From NCBI GenBank assembly GCA_947169385.1, contig CAMVPR010000004.1, positions 1 to 64,000 of the forward strand: 64,000 nucleotides of DNA, given 5' to 3'. The notes under the pieces were generated by a model. The model saw only the letters and a list, made by a program, of their open reading frames with translations, was not told the origin of the DNA and searched no databases. Shown here one piece after another: positions 52,312-61,420 of the stretch. The stretch is from an uncultured Lachnospiraceae bacterium (GTDB taxonomy: Bacteria; Bacillota; Clostridia; Lachnospirales; Lachnospiraceae). The position numbers and the translations under genes were made by a program. Positions within the stretch are counted from its first letter, which is position 1. Every line of letters begins with the position of its first letter.

Positions 52312-53328
52312 TTAATTAAACTTCAAGAATCTGTGCATCATCTTGTAATTACTAAGAGCGATAGTTCTACCGAGCGGTCCCGGCAAAGTCACCAGTGTAG
52401 CATAACTTGCAAGCCTAATCCTCGCGGTAGTCCTCTTGTCAGTCCTATAGACATCTCTCCACATTCTCTTGTAATCTTTCTCGCTCGACCTGTTCTTGTT
52501 AAGTCTGGCAAAAACTGAAGCAGCAGTGAGCATAAGAACATTCTCTCTGTACATCAACTTGGCAAGCTTAGGATCTTCCTTCTTAATCTTCTTAAGGTCG
52601 TAAGCCTCGAAAAGCATCTTAGATACCTGAATCTGATCTTCATAATGCCTCTTCATACTACTCTCTGACATTGACTGTCCCGGGCGCCCTATAAAGTAAT
52701 GCTCTAGGACCTCATTCATATAGTAAAGCTTTCTGACATGTGGCAAAGGATAGTATACATAAAGATTATCCTCATAAAATGTATGCTTAGGAAGCTTCAA
52801 TCCACAATCTCTTAAAAGCGATGTCCTGAAAGTCACAGAGTGAATAGTCGGATACTGTGTAACAGTAAACCTTCCAAGCTCATCCCAAGTAAGAAGCTTC
52901 CCTGCTTCAACTGCATTGTCATAAGCCAATATATCTATATCAAAATCACCACTATAATCATAACAATAATCCGTCAAGACCATGTCACATTCGGTATCTT
53001 TAAGCTCTGCCAAATGCTTAAGATAAGAATCAACAGTCCCTTTATCAATCCAATCATCGGAATCTACAACCTTAAAGAACACGCCGGTAGCCACTCTTAA
53101 GCCAGCCATAATACCTGCACCGTGGCCTCCGTTCTCCTGATGAACAACCTTGACAATATCGGGATACTTGGCATTGAATGAATCCGCTACCGCACCCGTG
53201 TTATCAGTCGAGCCGTCATTTATAATAATGATCTCACATCTATCTCCACACAACAGCAAACTGTTAATAGTCTTATGCATAAACGAGCCTGAATTATAGC
53301 ATGGTACAACAAAACTTACTAGTTTCAC
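52312..53328 (-). CDS. Family 2 glycosyltransferase
   Basis: A 338-aa GT-A fold enzyme. The nucleotide-sugar site is seen in VSFVVPCYNSGSFMHKTINSLL, EIIIINDGSTDNTG, ENGGHGAGIMAGL and the DxD-type motif VVDSDDWID. The C-terminal half is helical and basic, typical of EpsJ-like transferases that extend surface polysaccharide or teichoic acid. No membrane anchor is seen; substrate is unknown. The track begins at TTG (53346), but the GTG at 53328 gives the usual MKLVSFVVPCYN start with AAGTGAG upstream. It is flanked by unrelated operons and ends with its own terminator. Confidence 0.93.
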   Translation of the reverse strand: MKLVSFVVPCYNSGSFMHKTINSLLLCGDRCEIIIINDGSTDNTGAVADSFNAKYPDIVKVVHQENGGHGAGIMAGLRVATGVFFKVVDSDDWIDKGTVDSYLKHLAELKDTECDMVLTDYCYDYSGDFDIDILAYDNAVEAGKLLTWDELGRFTVTQYPTIHSVTFRTSLLRDCGLKLPKHTFYEDNLYVYYPLPHVRKLYYMNEVLEHYFIGRPGQSMSESSMKRHYEDQIQVSKMLFEAYDLKKIKKEDPKLAKLMYRENVLMLTAASVFARLNKNRSSEKDYKRMWRDVYRTDKRTTARIRLASYATLVTLPGPLGRTIALSNYKMMHRFLKFN

Positions 53329-53456
53329 CCAAACACTCACTTTCAATCTGGAATGTCAAAATTATATCAAAAAAACACCGAAAATAATATATAAAAAATT
53401 TACAATGCACATTTAATCTCGTTTGACATTTTGGAGAAAATTCACAAATCCCGTAA

Positions 53457-54566
53457 TTACACTACAAAATACCCATCGCTGGAGTAAAGATAGGCCTCTA
53501 ATCTCCTATTCTTGATGTCTTTATCCTTGAGCTCCTGATTCTCTAACAGATAGGCTTTCTCGTCATCTACCGCATATAACCTGTATATGATTACACGCAT
53601 TTTCTCGCCTATCTCAACCTTTCTTCTCTCTAACGATCTAAAGGTGGTGAGCTCGATGCCATTTACATTTAGCTTGAGCTCTAAACTGTCACCTCTAAAA
53701 AGAATGTCGGTAACAACGCCCTCCTCAGAGCAATCCATAACCTCCGAGAACACTTTGTTGTCTGACTTAAATGCCTCAACGAACTCCGGTCTCACTATAG
53801 CGCCCTTGTAATCGCCCTTCTCGAATCCTTTGAGCTTATGATAATCCTCAATGAGAGTCGAACGACCGATAAACTCTGAAACAAAAGGAGTGTCAGGGGT
53901 CTTATATATCTCCTTTGGAGTACCGATCTGCTCAACCCTTCCCTTGTTGGTTACGATAATCTGATCGGCAACCTCAACCGCTTCATCCTGATCATGTGTT
54001 ACGAAAATGCTGGTAATTCCGACCTTATAAATCATCTCCCTCAGCCAGCTCCTAAGCTCCTGTCTGACCTTCGCGTCAATTGCAGCAAAAGGCTCATCAA
54101 GTAGCAGAAGGCTTGGATTAGGTGCCAAAGCTCTTGCAAATGCAACTCTCTGCCTCTGTCCACCGGAAAGCTGGTTAGGATATCGCTTCTCAAACCCTTT
54201 AAGGCCGGTAAGTTCTATAAGCTCCTCAACTCTTGCCTTGATCTCTTTCTTAGGCATTTTCTTAATCTCAAGTCCAAATGCGATGTTCTCATAAACCGTC
54301 ATGTATCTAAAGAGTGCATAATTCTGGAACACGAAGCCTATTCCCCTCTCAGAAGGCGAAACATTGTTGACTCTCACTCCGTCGATAATAATATCTCCGC
54401 TGTCCGGTCTCTCTAAGCCTGCAATCATCCTTAAGATGGTGGTCTTGCCTGAGCCTGAAGGTCCCAAAAGCGCGACTAAGCTTCCCTTCTCTATACCTAA
54501 ATTGACATCCTTAGACGCCTTAAAATCTCCGTATGATTTATTAATATTCTTAAGCTCGACGTACAT
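53457..54566 (-). CDS. cysA: Sulfate ABC transporter ATP-binding protein
   Basis: Powers the CysTW importer. At 369 aa the ATPase has Walker A GPSGSGKTT, Q-loop FVFQNYALF, signature LSGGQRQRVAFARAL, Walker B LLLLDEPFAAID and the H-loop VTHDQDEA. A CysA/MalK-type regulatory TOBE-like domain (about 235-345) follows. A match to molybdate or other oxyanion systems is possible, but the gene order SBP-CysT-CysW-CysA is that of sulfate/thiosulfate uptake. It starts 11 bases after cysW and closes the operon; I see no terminator in the following AT-rich DNA. Confidence 0.93.
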   Translation of the reverse strand: MYVELKNINKSYGDFKASKDVNLGIEKGSLVALLGPSGSGKTTILRMIAGLERPDSGDIIIDGVRVNNVSPSERGIGFVFQNYALFRYMTVYENIAFGLEIKKMPKKEIKARVEELIELTGLKGFEKRYPNQLSGGQRQRVAFARALAPNPSLLLLDEPFAAIDAKVRQELRSWLREMIYKVGITSIFVTHDQDEAVEVADQIIVTNKGRVEQIGTPKEIYKTPDTPFVSEFIGRSTLIEDYHKLKGFEKGDYKGAIVRPEFVEAFKSDNKVFSEVMDCSEEGVVTDILFRGDSLELKLNVNGIELTTFRSLERRKVEIGEKMRVIIYRLYAVDDEKAYLLENQELKDKDIKNRRLEAYLYSSDGYFVV

Positions 54567-54577
54567 ATCATAACCTC

Positions 54578-55459
54578 CTACATGGACTTAGACTTGTGTT
54601 CAAATATGTTTCTGAGTATCAAGACAACTACAGCTATAATCACGAGTATCGATGACACTGCAAATGATGCCGTTATCGAGTCCGCGGAACCCGCAAGATA
54701 AAGCGCATCTATCTCAAGCGGAAGCGTGAATGTCTCTCCTCTTGTCTTAGACAATGCATTAACGGCACCGAACTCTCCTAAAGCTCTAGCTGTACATAGA
54801 ATTATTCCGTATACCAAAGCCCATTTGATATGTGGAAATGTTACTCTCTTAAATATCGTCCATCCCTTAGCTCCCATAAGAGAAGCCGCTTCCTCCTCAT
54901 CGGTACCTTGAGCATTTAATACCGGAATAAGTTCTCTTGAGATAAATGGAAATGTAACAAATATAGTTGCCAGGACAACACCCGGAATTGCAAAAACAAT
55001 CTTGATATCCGTTCCAAATGTTGAGTTGATATAATCAACTACCGGCTTAGCCCATCCCGAACGACCGAAAGTCATAATGTAGGCAAGACCTGCGATTACA
55101 GGCGAAATAGAAAACGGAATATCTATCAACGTAGCCAGAAACTGCTTACCCTTAAAAGAGAACTTAGTAAGAAGCCACGAAGCCATTATTCCAAAGAAGG
55201 TATTGACTATAACCGTTATCACGGTTGCAAGCAGCGTTACCAAAAGCGCAGCCTTTACATATTCCGTACTTATAGCCTTAAAATAAAAATCAAATCCCTC
55301 CTTCAAGGAGTTAACTATTACCGAAACTAACGGAAGGATCAACATAAAGAATATAAACAAGGCACTGGTACTTATCAATACCCATTTAACTACAGGCTTG
55401 CTCCTTCTGGTAGTCTTGATGGCAAGCTCTTTTCTCTCATCACCTTTTAAATAAGCCAC
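54578..55459 (-). CDS. cysW: Sulfate ABC transporter permease CysW
   Basis: A 293-aa inner-membrane permease with six predicted helices. The EAA loop that contacts the ATPase is seen as EEEAASLMGAKGWTIFKRVTFPHIKWAL, and CysW-type ARALGEFGAVNALS follows. Start is GTG with AGGAGG seven bases before. It lies 11 bases after cysT. The family also includes molybdate permeases; pairing with a second, distinct permease supports sulfate. Confidence 0.93.
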   Translation of the reverse strand: MAYLKGDERKELAIKTTRRSKPVVKWVLISTSALFIFFMLILPLVSVIVNSLKEGFDFYFKAISTEYVKAALLVTLLATVITVIVNTFFGIMASWLLTKFSFKGKQFLATLIDIPFSISPVIAGLAYIMTFGRSGWAKPVVDYINSTFGTDIKIVFAIPGVVLATIFVTFPFISRELIPVLNAQGTDEEEAASLMGAKGWTIFKRVTFPHIKWALVYGIILCTARALGEFGAVNALSKTRGETFTLPLEIDALYLAGSADSITASFAVSSILVIIAVVVLILRNIFEHKSKSM

Positions 55460-55470
55460 AAAACCACCTC

Positions 55471-56319
55471 CTATACGTTACTTACGCGCCTAGACTGGCG
55501 TATCTGAACTATATTGATAAATAAAAGAAGCAGGAAAGAAATAATAAGCATGATGAGCGCAATCGCTGTAGCGCTCTCGTACTCGAGATAATTGAGTTTC
55601 TGCATGATGATATACGATATAACCTGAGTATGCTCCTTCTCGTTGTTACCCGAGATATAGATTACACTTCCGTACTCACCTATTCCTCTTGCAAATGCAA
55701 GTCCGAATCCGGTAAGAAGCGCAGGTCTTAACTCAGGTAATATAACCTTAGAAAATGTAGTAAGTTTCTTCGCACCTAATATGTAGGCCGCCTCTTCATA
55801 CTGCGAATCAAGCTTCTCTAAAACCGGCTGAATAGCCCTTACTACAAAAGGTATGCCGATAAAGACAAGAGCAATAATAAGTCCGATGTGAGTATAGCTT
55901 ATTCTAATCCCAAACCACTCATATAACGGACCGCCAATCTCGCCTTTAGTCGAATACATTTTAGAAAGTGTTATGCCGGCAACAGCTGTAGGGAGGCAGA
56001 ATGGAAGCTCTATCATCCCATCCATTATCCTCTTTCCCGGAAACTCGTATCTAACCAAAACCCACGCGAGTATTATTCCGAAAAAGCAGTTTATCAAAGC
56101 TGCTATAAACGCGCATCCAATACTTGTTGCAAATGCATATAGTACATTAGGCATTGTAACTATCTCAAAAAAATCTTTCGGAGAAAGCCTGAATGACTGA
56201 AACAAAACGGATGCAAGCGGAATCAGAATCAATATGGAAAGCATTGCAATAGTGATTCCAAACGATAAACCAAAGCCGGGGATTACCCTTCCTCCTTTAA
56301 AGCTTTTAGCCTTGCTCAT
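55471..56319 (-). CDS. cysT: Sulfate ABC transporter permease CysT
   Basis: A 282-aa permease with six helices, partner of CysW. The EAA loop is YEEAAYILGAKKLTTFSKVILPELRPALL, followed by the CysT-type FARGIGEYGSVIYISGN. The track adds 18 N-terminal residues; I use the ATG at 56319 (GGAGG eight bases upstream, conserved MSKAKSFKGG-like start). It follows the binding-protein gene by ~90 bases. Confidence 0.93.
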   Translation of the reverse strand: MSKAKSFKGGRVIPGFGLSFGITIAMLSILILIPLASVLFQSFRLSPKDFFEIVTMPNVLYAFATSIGCAFIAALINCFFGIILAWVLVRYEFPGKRIMDGMIELPFCLPTAVAGITLSKMYSTKGEIGGPLYEWFGIRISYTHIGLIIALVFIGIPFVVRAIQPVLEKLDSQYEEAAYILGAKKLTTFSKVILPELRPALLTGFGLAFARGIGEYGSVIYISGNNEKEHTQVISYIIMQKLNYLEYESATAIALIMLIISFLLLLFINIVQIRQSRRVSNV

Positions 56320-56409
56320 AACACATACCTCCAAAACACAGTAATAGCAGTGGAGAATTATTCCCCACTGCATATATCAACAAATACATCCCCTACTTAT
56401 AAACACTTA

Positions 56410-57453
56410 TTATTGATGAATTTCATCAAAGATAGCTCCATCTTTAAAGAAGTCCTCATACGCCTTATCCCATCCACCAAACTCATTGATGTTGGTAAGG
56501 TTCATATCAAGGTCAAACTTGTCTGCGAACTCCTTAAGAACAGCCTCATTAGATGGTCTGTAACCATTCTTACCGATAATTCTCTGAGCCTCCTCTGAGT
56601 ATAGATACTCAAGATAATCCTTAGAAACTTCCTCAGTTCCGTTCTTCTTAGCATTCTCGTCAACTATAGCAACTGATGGCTGAGCCAAGATACTAACGCT
56701 AGGACTGATTATCTCATACTCATCAGGATACTCTGTCACGGTAGCAATAGCCTCATTCTCCCATGCCAAGAGAACATCTCCCTGTCCATTCTCAACAAAT
56801 GTAGTTGTAGCGCCTCTTGCCCCTGAATCCATAACAGTTACGTTATCATATATAGCCTTAACGAACTCTTTAATCTTAGCTTCATCACCGCCGAACTTAA
56901 GATCTGCATAGTGCCATGCTGCAAGGAAATTCCAGCACGCTCCACCTGATGACTTAGGGTCAGGGGTAATAATCTCAACGCCGTCTTTGATAAGGTCGTC
57001 CCAGTCTTTAAGACCTTTTTCATTTCCTTTTCTAACTAAGAAAACGATTGTTGAAGTGTATGGAGATGAATCAAGATCAAATTCATCTATCCACTTTGGC
57101 TCAATAAGGCCTGCCTCCTCAATTAAAGTAATATCGTGTGCAAGTGCCAAAGTAACAACATCTGCGTCAGCACCCTCAACCACCGAGCGCGCCTGTCCGC
57201 CTGAACCGCCGTGAGACTGAGTAATCTCAACATCCTTGCCCTTCTCTTCTTTATAATGTTTGACAAATGCTTTATTGTATTCCTCGTAAAGCTCTCTTGT
57301 AGGATCATAAGAAACATTAGTAATCTTAATTACATCTGAAGCAGATTCTTCCTTGCCGCCGCCCCCGCAGCCTGTGAATGTACCTGCAATCATTGCACCA
57401 AAAAGTAAAGCCGATGCTACTCTTACCAAACCGTTCTTAAATGGTCTCTTCAT
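56410..57453 (-). CDS. Sulfate ABC transporter substrate-binding lipoprotein
   Basis: A 347-aa lipoprotein: signal peptide with lipobox GTFTGCGGG, acylated Cys at about residue 29. The Sbp/CysP fold is clear from NVSYDPTRELYEEYNKAF, QSHGGSGGQARSVVEGADADVVTLALAHD, PDPKSSGGACWNFLAAWHYA and DSGARGATTTFVENGQGDVLLAWENEA, which are oxyanion-contacting loops. It delivers sulfate or thiosulfate to CysTW. First gene of the operon, with AAGGAG 12 bases before the ATG and a 17-spacer promoter upstream. Confidence 0.95.
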   Translation of the reverse strand: MKRPFKNGLVRVASALLFGAMIAGTFTGCGGGGKEESASDVIKITNVSYDPTRELYEEYNKAFVKHYKEEKGKDVEITQSHGGSGGQARSVVEGADADVVTLALAHDITLIEEAGLIEPKWIDEFDLDSSPYTSTIVFLVRKGNEKGLKDWDDLIKDGVEIITPDPKSSGGACWNFLAAWHYADLKFGGDEAKIKEFVKAIYDNVTVMDSGARGATTTFVENGQGDVLLAWENEAIATVTEYPDEYEIISPSVSILAQPSVAIVDENAKKNGTEEVSKDYLEYLYSEEAQRIIGKNGYRPSNEAVLKEFADKFDLDMNLTNINEFGGWDKAYEDFFKDGAIFDEIHQ

Positions 57454-57485
57454 AATCTTCTAACTCTCCTTCTTAGATAAAAATG

Positions 57486-57505
57486 CGTAAAGCGCTATAT
57501 TTACG
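57486..57505. promoter_or_regulatory. Inverted repeat in the cys operon leader (candidate operator)
   Basis: CGTAAAGCGCTATATTTACG has perfect six-base arms CGTAAA/TTTACG around eight bases, lying ~10 bases downstream of the predicted transcription start. Confidence 0.4.
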
Positions 57506-57515
57506 TTACTTTAGT

Positions 57516-57544
57516 ATAATACGTCATAAAGCTGAATAGAACAA
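57516..57544 (-). promoter_or_regulatory. Promoter of the sulfate uptake operon
   Basis: TTGTTC (57539-57544), 17-bp spacer, TATTAT (57516-57521) on the minus strand. Confidence 0.6.
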
Positions 57545-57632
57545 TCCAAAGTCGCGCAATCGTATTCAGTCAGATATTAAAAGCGTTTTACTATAACATC
57601 ATATCTATCATTATATAATTATAGTGCTATTA

Positions 57633-57692
57633 TTAATGATAACTACACAACATGTAGCATTCGTCACCACGAAACCCCTTAATACCAGGCAT
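57633..57692 (-). other. Possible 19-codon cysteine-containing mini-ORF upstream of the sulfate operon
   Basis: Minus strand ATG at 57692 reads MPGIKGFRGDECYMLCSYH then stop, with only a weak GGATG before it; the frame is also open for ten codons upstream (NINDNDCTDE). It lies after the diguanylate cyclase terminator and before the cys promoter. It may be a degraded gene, a small protein or chance. Nothing else is recognisable in 57545-57722. Confidence 0.25.
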
Positions 57693-57722
57693 TTCATCCG
57701 TGCAATCGTTGTCATTGATATT

Positions 57723-57759
57723 AAAAAATATAGAGACTCCCCTAATGAAGCCTCTATAT
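57723..57759 (-). terminator. Terminator of the diguanylate cyclase gene
   Basis: TATAGAGGCT/AGTCTCTATA with one mismatch and a ten-base loop, then TTTTTTAA on the minus strand. Confidence 0.7.
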
Positions 57760-57764
57760 ACTTG

Positions 57765-59201
57765 CTATCCTTTATAGAATACTACCGCGCTGCCTTTAGT
57801 CTTCTTGCCCTCATAGACACCTGCATCCGCTTGCTTATAAACTTCTTCAAAATCATGATCTGTCCCAGAATCGACAATAACAGCGCCCACACTGATTGAC
57901 ACCTTGTGTCCGTTAAGCTCTTTAATCTTGAAGTTATCAATCTCTCCAAATACTCTCTTAATAACCGCCTCTCCAAGCTCTTCGTTATCAATGCCAAATG
58001 CATAAACAGCGTACTCATCTCCACCGAGCCTAAATACGATGTCATTATCTCTGAATGTCTTCTTAAGAACATCAGCAATCTCTCTGATAACCTTGTCACC
58101 GATAGAATGGCCAAAATTGTCGTTGATATACTTAAAATCATCGATATCCATAACGCACATCATTCCACCCTTGTGGGCTTTTATGACTTCGCTAATTCTA
58201 CTCTCACCACTTCCTCTGTTAAGAATACCGGTCATAATATCTGTAGTAGCCAGCACTTCCAAGTTCTTGCGCTCATTAGCTGACTGAACGACATCATCAA
58301 CATTCTTGAAACCTGCTAGTATTCCGCTCGCCTTGTTCCTTGGATTGATAGGAATGTATGTATACTGATAATAATGAATCTCACCCTTATCTATTACGCG
58401 GTAACTTGAAACATACTCATCGCGTTCTTCCATCTTCTCACGAATCGTATTCAAGCTGAGTGCATCATACATAGCTTCCTGATCTTCCACATACACACGG
58501 TCAGTTACATATTGCTTGGCGAGTACATCATAATTGTACTTCTTCTCTCCTGCACCTTCCATACCCTTAGTAACATAACCATCAAGCTTAAGAATAACAA
58601 CATCTCCGGTAGCCATGTCTATCTTGAAAATGTTATAGTAGTCTCTACTAAGAGCCTCAACTATATCTAACTGCTCTCTTAGGTACCTCTTATCAGAGAT
58701 ATGCTTTCTTATTGATCTGTCAATGTCTCTATATGCCAATATAAAGTGATTAGACTCACCCGGCTCTCCAGCCAAAGCAAATGCCATCTGATGATACGAT
58801 ATCTCTCCGTCATCAGACATCCTCATATAATCAACACTATATAACTCTCCGCCTTCAACTCTGTCAGAAACAACCTTCACATCTACATCTCTAAGCACCG
58901 CCTCAGAGCGATCAACTACGTATCTCTCAACATATTCTTCAATAAAGCGAGAATAATTGTTATATTTGAGTCCCAACTCGATGGCGGTTCTGGTAGTTCC
59001 TTCACCTGTAGTACGGTATAAATGCATAGCTAACGTATCAAAATTAACAACCCAAATTGTATGATATTCCTTACCAAGTCCGGTGATTATTCCCATGCAT
59101 TGCTTAATACGCTGATTAAAATCATCAACCAGCTTTCGCTGATCCTCGGGATAATCATTAGGATCCAGCAATTCATCCGGTTTAATAATTAAGTCTTTCA
59201 T
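57765..59201 (-). CDS. GGDEF diguanylate cyclase with an unassigned sensory N-terminus
   Basis: A 478-aa soluble protein from the ATG at 59201 (AAGGAG six bases upstream; the track's GTG overlaps that site). Residues ~15-310 look like two PAS-like or FIST-like units, each with a YRxI-type region (DYMRMSDDGEISYHQMAFAL; SSYRVIDKGEIHYYQYTYIPI). The GGDEF domain (about 320-475) has TTDIMTGILNRGSGE, metal Asp in CVMDIDDFKYINDNFGH and the loop RLGGDEYAVYA, so c-di-GMP synthesis is expected. It lies next to an EAL protein on the same strand but has its own promoter and terminator. Confidence 0.92.
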   Translation of the reverse strand: MKDLIIKPDELLDPNDYPEDQRKLVDDFNQRIKQCMGIITGLGKEYHTIWVVNFDTLAMHLYRTTGEGTTRTAIELGLKYNNYSRFIEEYVERYVVDRSEAVLRDVDVKVVSDRVEGGELYSVDYMRMSDDGEISYHQMAFALAGEPGESNHFILAYRDIDRSIRKHISDKRYLREQLDIVEALSRDYYNIFKIDMATGDVVILKLDGYVTKGMEGAGEKKYNYDVLAKQYVTDRVYVEDQEAMYDALSLNTIREKMEERDEYVSSYRVIDKGEIHYYQYTYIPINPRNKASGILAGFKNVDDVVQSANERKNLEVLATTDIMTGILNRGSGESRISEVIKAHKGGMMCVMDIDDFKYINDNFGHSIGDKVIREIADVLKKTFRDNDIVFRLGGDEYAVYAFGIDNEELGEAVIKRVFGEIDNFKIKELNGHKVSISVGAVIVDSGTDHDFEEVYKQADAGVYEGKKTKGSAVVFYKG

Positions 59202-59252
59202 ACAGTTCTCCTTCACTTACACTCCACATTTACTATACTTTAACCCAAATTA

Positions 59253-59281
59253 ATTGTAACACATCATGCATGTATAGTCAA
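59253..59281 (-). promoter_or_regulatory. Promoter of the diguanylate cyclase gene
   Basis: TTGACT (59276-59281), 17-bp spacer, TACAAT (59253-59258) on the minus strand, immediately after the EAL gene stop. Confidence 0.8.
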
Positions 59282-59312
59282 TTTGTGATATAACAGTCAA
59301 ATCATTAAAACA

Positions 59313-61259
59313 CTATGTATCTTTAGTATTATGTCTATCCAAAAACTCAAGAAACTGAAGCTCTGATAGTGGTCTTGAGAAATAAAATCCCTGTATGTAA
59401 TCAGCACCCATGCTTTTGAGAGTCTCTAACTGGTCTTCCGTCTCGACACCCTCTATAACAACCTCAAGCTTGATATCCTGCATCATCTTGATACTGTTTC
59501 TAACGATTGATGCGCCATTCTCGGTATCTAAGTCATCAACAAGACTCTTGTCAATCTTAACCAGCTTAAGTGGCAGATTGAGAACCCTCTGCATGTTAGA
59601 ATAACCGGTTCCATAATCATCAAGAGAGAACTGGTACCCTCTGGCCTTAAGCTTCTTGATGTTGTAGTCAAGCACATCCTTCGCTGAATTGTAAGCAGTC
59701 TCCGTAATCTCAAAGTTGATTCTCTCAGGTCTTACATTATATTCGTTCTGTGTTCCGACTATATAATCCGCGAAATGCTCCTTAAGACATTGTTCCACCG
59801 AAAGATTGACCTCTATGTAAGACAGTCCCAACCTCTTCAGGTTATGTGTTGAAACAAACTTATAAACACTCTCAATTACAAAGTTGCCTATATCGTCTAT
59901 AAAACCACTCTGCTCAGCGGCAGGAATAAAAATGCCCGGAGACACATAACCGTAATCTCTGTCCTTAAGTCTGATAAGGGCCTCGGCAGAAACAAATCTT
60001 TCTTCTTTAAGGCTGTATATAGGTTGATAGTACATCTCAAAGTTATGCTCTTTAAGGCCTCTTTCAAGGATCTCTGCCATGTTATTATCAAGCCTAAAAT
60101 CCTTAGTTGAAACGATATTGGAAGCCTTGATATAAGTTTCATTGGCACCCATATGTCTCGGAAACAACCTGCTGTATGCAATGATACTGTCATAGTCACC
60201 TAAATCTTCAGGGAATCTTAAACTTGAGAACTTGGTAACAAATCTGGCTCCATACTCATAGTAATATCCGTCTCCCGAGCGATACTCCCTTACAAAATCT
60301 ATCATATTGGCGTTGAGGTCATAGTCAAGATCGTCAAAAATAATATAGAAACAACCTAACGCTCCATAATGAATCGTGTAATTGTCTGTATTCTTGCTAA
60401 AAAAATCGGTCAGCTTCTTACCTATCTCGCTAATAAAAGCCTCGTATCTTACTTCACCGATAGCCGACCTTACATCGACAGAGTTGACGAATCTGACAAA
60501 TGCTATCTGCACCGGTTGCTTGTTGATAATAATCTTTCTGATCTCATCTTCGTAAGTATTCTCGCTCAAGATACCATTGTTCTGATCTATGATGTCTTCA
60601 GGTCTCTGCACAAACAGAATAATCAACAAAAGCCCTATAGACATCGCAAACATCTCGACCAGCAAGTCGCTTCTAAGGTACTGAATAAGCGCGGCTACCA
60701 TTCCAAGAACATACATCATAATAAGAGTACGCCACTTAACCTTCTCGATAATGCTGCGACATGTAACAAGATAAATAATACCCATGATTACATAAGCATA
60801 CGCCAAGAGATACAAAACGCTTATAAGAGGTCCTCGCTCGTATCCGCCTGACACAGTAACTATAAACAGCGAATGATGGAATGCGTTAGTCATAATTCCA
60901 AACAGCACTATCATAAGAGGCAGCACAAGGAATACGGTAACCATCTTGTTCTTAAGTCTGAACCATGTTCTGCTGACGGCTATAATTAAAAGCAGAAACA
61001 GAAAGTTACTTGAATTCCTGAACAGAAGATATCCGTAACTGCAAAGGAGTGTAAGTCGATACTGAAAATCAGTAAGCGGCGCCATCGCGCTTAATATCTC
61101 CATTCCAAAGTCGAAAATGGTAGTTACCAATGCGGCAAGCGTAAACAAAAGCAACGCCTTGTTGGTTACTCCCTTAGTCATTCTTCTATATAGAATTGTA
61201 ATTAGTACCAAAGCATCTACTGTGACTGCACAATAGTCAAAATATAATATCTTCTCCAT
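59313..61259 (-). CDS. Membrane EAL phosphodiesterase with degenerate GGDEF
   Basis: A 648-aa protein. About seven N-terminal helices (residues 1-225) form the input module. A degenerate GGDEF follows (about 245-385): the signature position reads GALGCFYI, so it should not make c-di-GMP and may bind GTP. The C-terminal EAL domain (about 395-640) is intact: SAEALIRLKD, NLSVEQ, FEITETAYNS, LDDYGTGYSN with the metal Asp pair, EVVIEGVET and QGFYFSRPL. It should hydrolyse c-di-GMP to pGpG, opposing the neighbouring cyclase. I prefer the ATG at 61259 to the track's TTG. Confidence 0.93.
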   Translation of the reverse strand: MEKILYFDYCAVTVDALVLITILYRRMTKGVTNKALLLFTLAALVTTIFDFGMEILSAMAPLTDFQYRLTLLCSYGYLLFRNSSNFLFLLLIIAVSRTWFRLKNKMVTVFLVLPLMIVLFGIMTNAFHHSLFIVTVSGGYERGPLISVLYLLAYAYVIMGIIYLVTCRSIIEKVKWRTLIMMYVLGMVAALIQYLRSDLLVEMFAMSIGLLLIILFVQRPEDIIDQNNGILSENTYEDEIRKIIINKQPVQIAFVRFVNSVDVRSAIGEVRYEAFISEIGKKLTDFFSKNTDNYTIHYGALGCFYIIFDDLDYDLNANMIDFVREYRSGDGYYYEYGARFVTKFSSLRFPEDLGDYDSIIAYSRLFPRHMGANETYIKASNIVSTKDFRLDNNMAEILERGLKEHNFEMYYQPIYSLKEERFVSAEALIRLKDRDYGYVSPGIFIPAAEQSGFIDDIGNFVIESVYKFVSTHNLKRLGLSYIEVNLSVEQCLKEHFADYIVGTQNEYNVRPERINFEITETAYNSAKDVLDYNIKKLKARGYQFSLDDYGTGYSNMQRVLNLPLKLVKIDKSLVDDLDTENGASIVRNSIKMMQDIKLEVVIEGVETEDQLETLKSMGADYIQGFYFSRPLSELQFLEFLDRHNTKDT

Positions 61260-61296
61260 ACCCAATCCCCGTATATTATTAAGCAAACTACTGTAT

Positions 61297-61325
61297 ATTA
61301 TACTTAATAAAAATAGTATTTACAA
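61297..61325 (-). promoter_or_regulatory. Promoter of the EAL gene
   Basis: TTGTAA (61320-61325), 17-bp spacer, TATAAT (61297-61302) on the minus strand, divergent from the AAA+ gene promoter. Confidence 0.78.
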
Positions 61326-61339
61326 GTGTATTAAAAGAA

Positions 61340-61368
61340 TTTACGAAACGCCAAAAAATTGGTATAAT
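61340..61368 (+). promoter_or_regulatory. Promoter of the AAA+/YbjN operon
   Basis: TTTACG (61340-61345), 17-bp spacer, TATAAT (61363-61368). A small CAACT/AGTTG hairpin lies in the leader. Confidence 0.75.
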
Positions 61369-61420
61369 ATTCTATAAAGGCAACTAATCAGTTGCATAAT
61401 CACAATCTTAGGAGGCATAT

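Noticed and set aside
57624-57899. 91-aa plus-strand ORF
   Set aside because: Covers the cyclase 3' end and its terminator in antisense; no ribosome binding site.
60369-60851. 160-aa plus-strand ORF opposite the EAL gene
   Set aside because: Antisense shadow without start signals.
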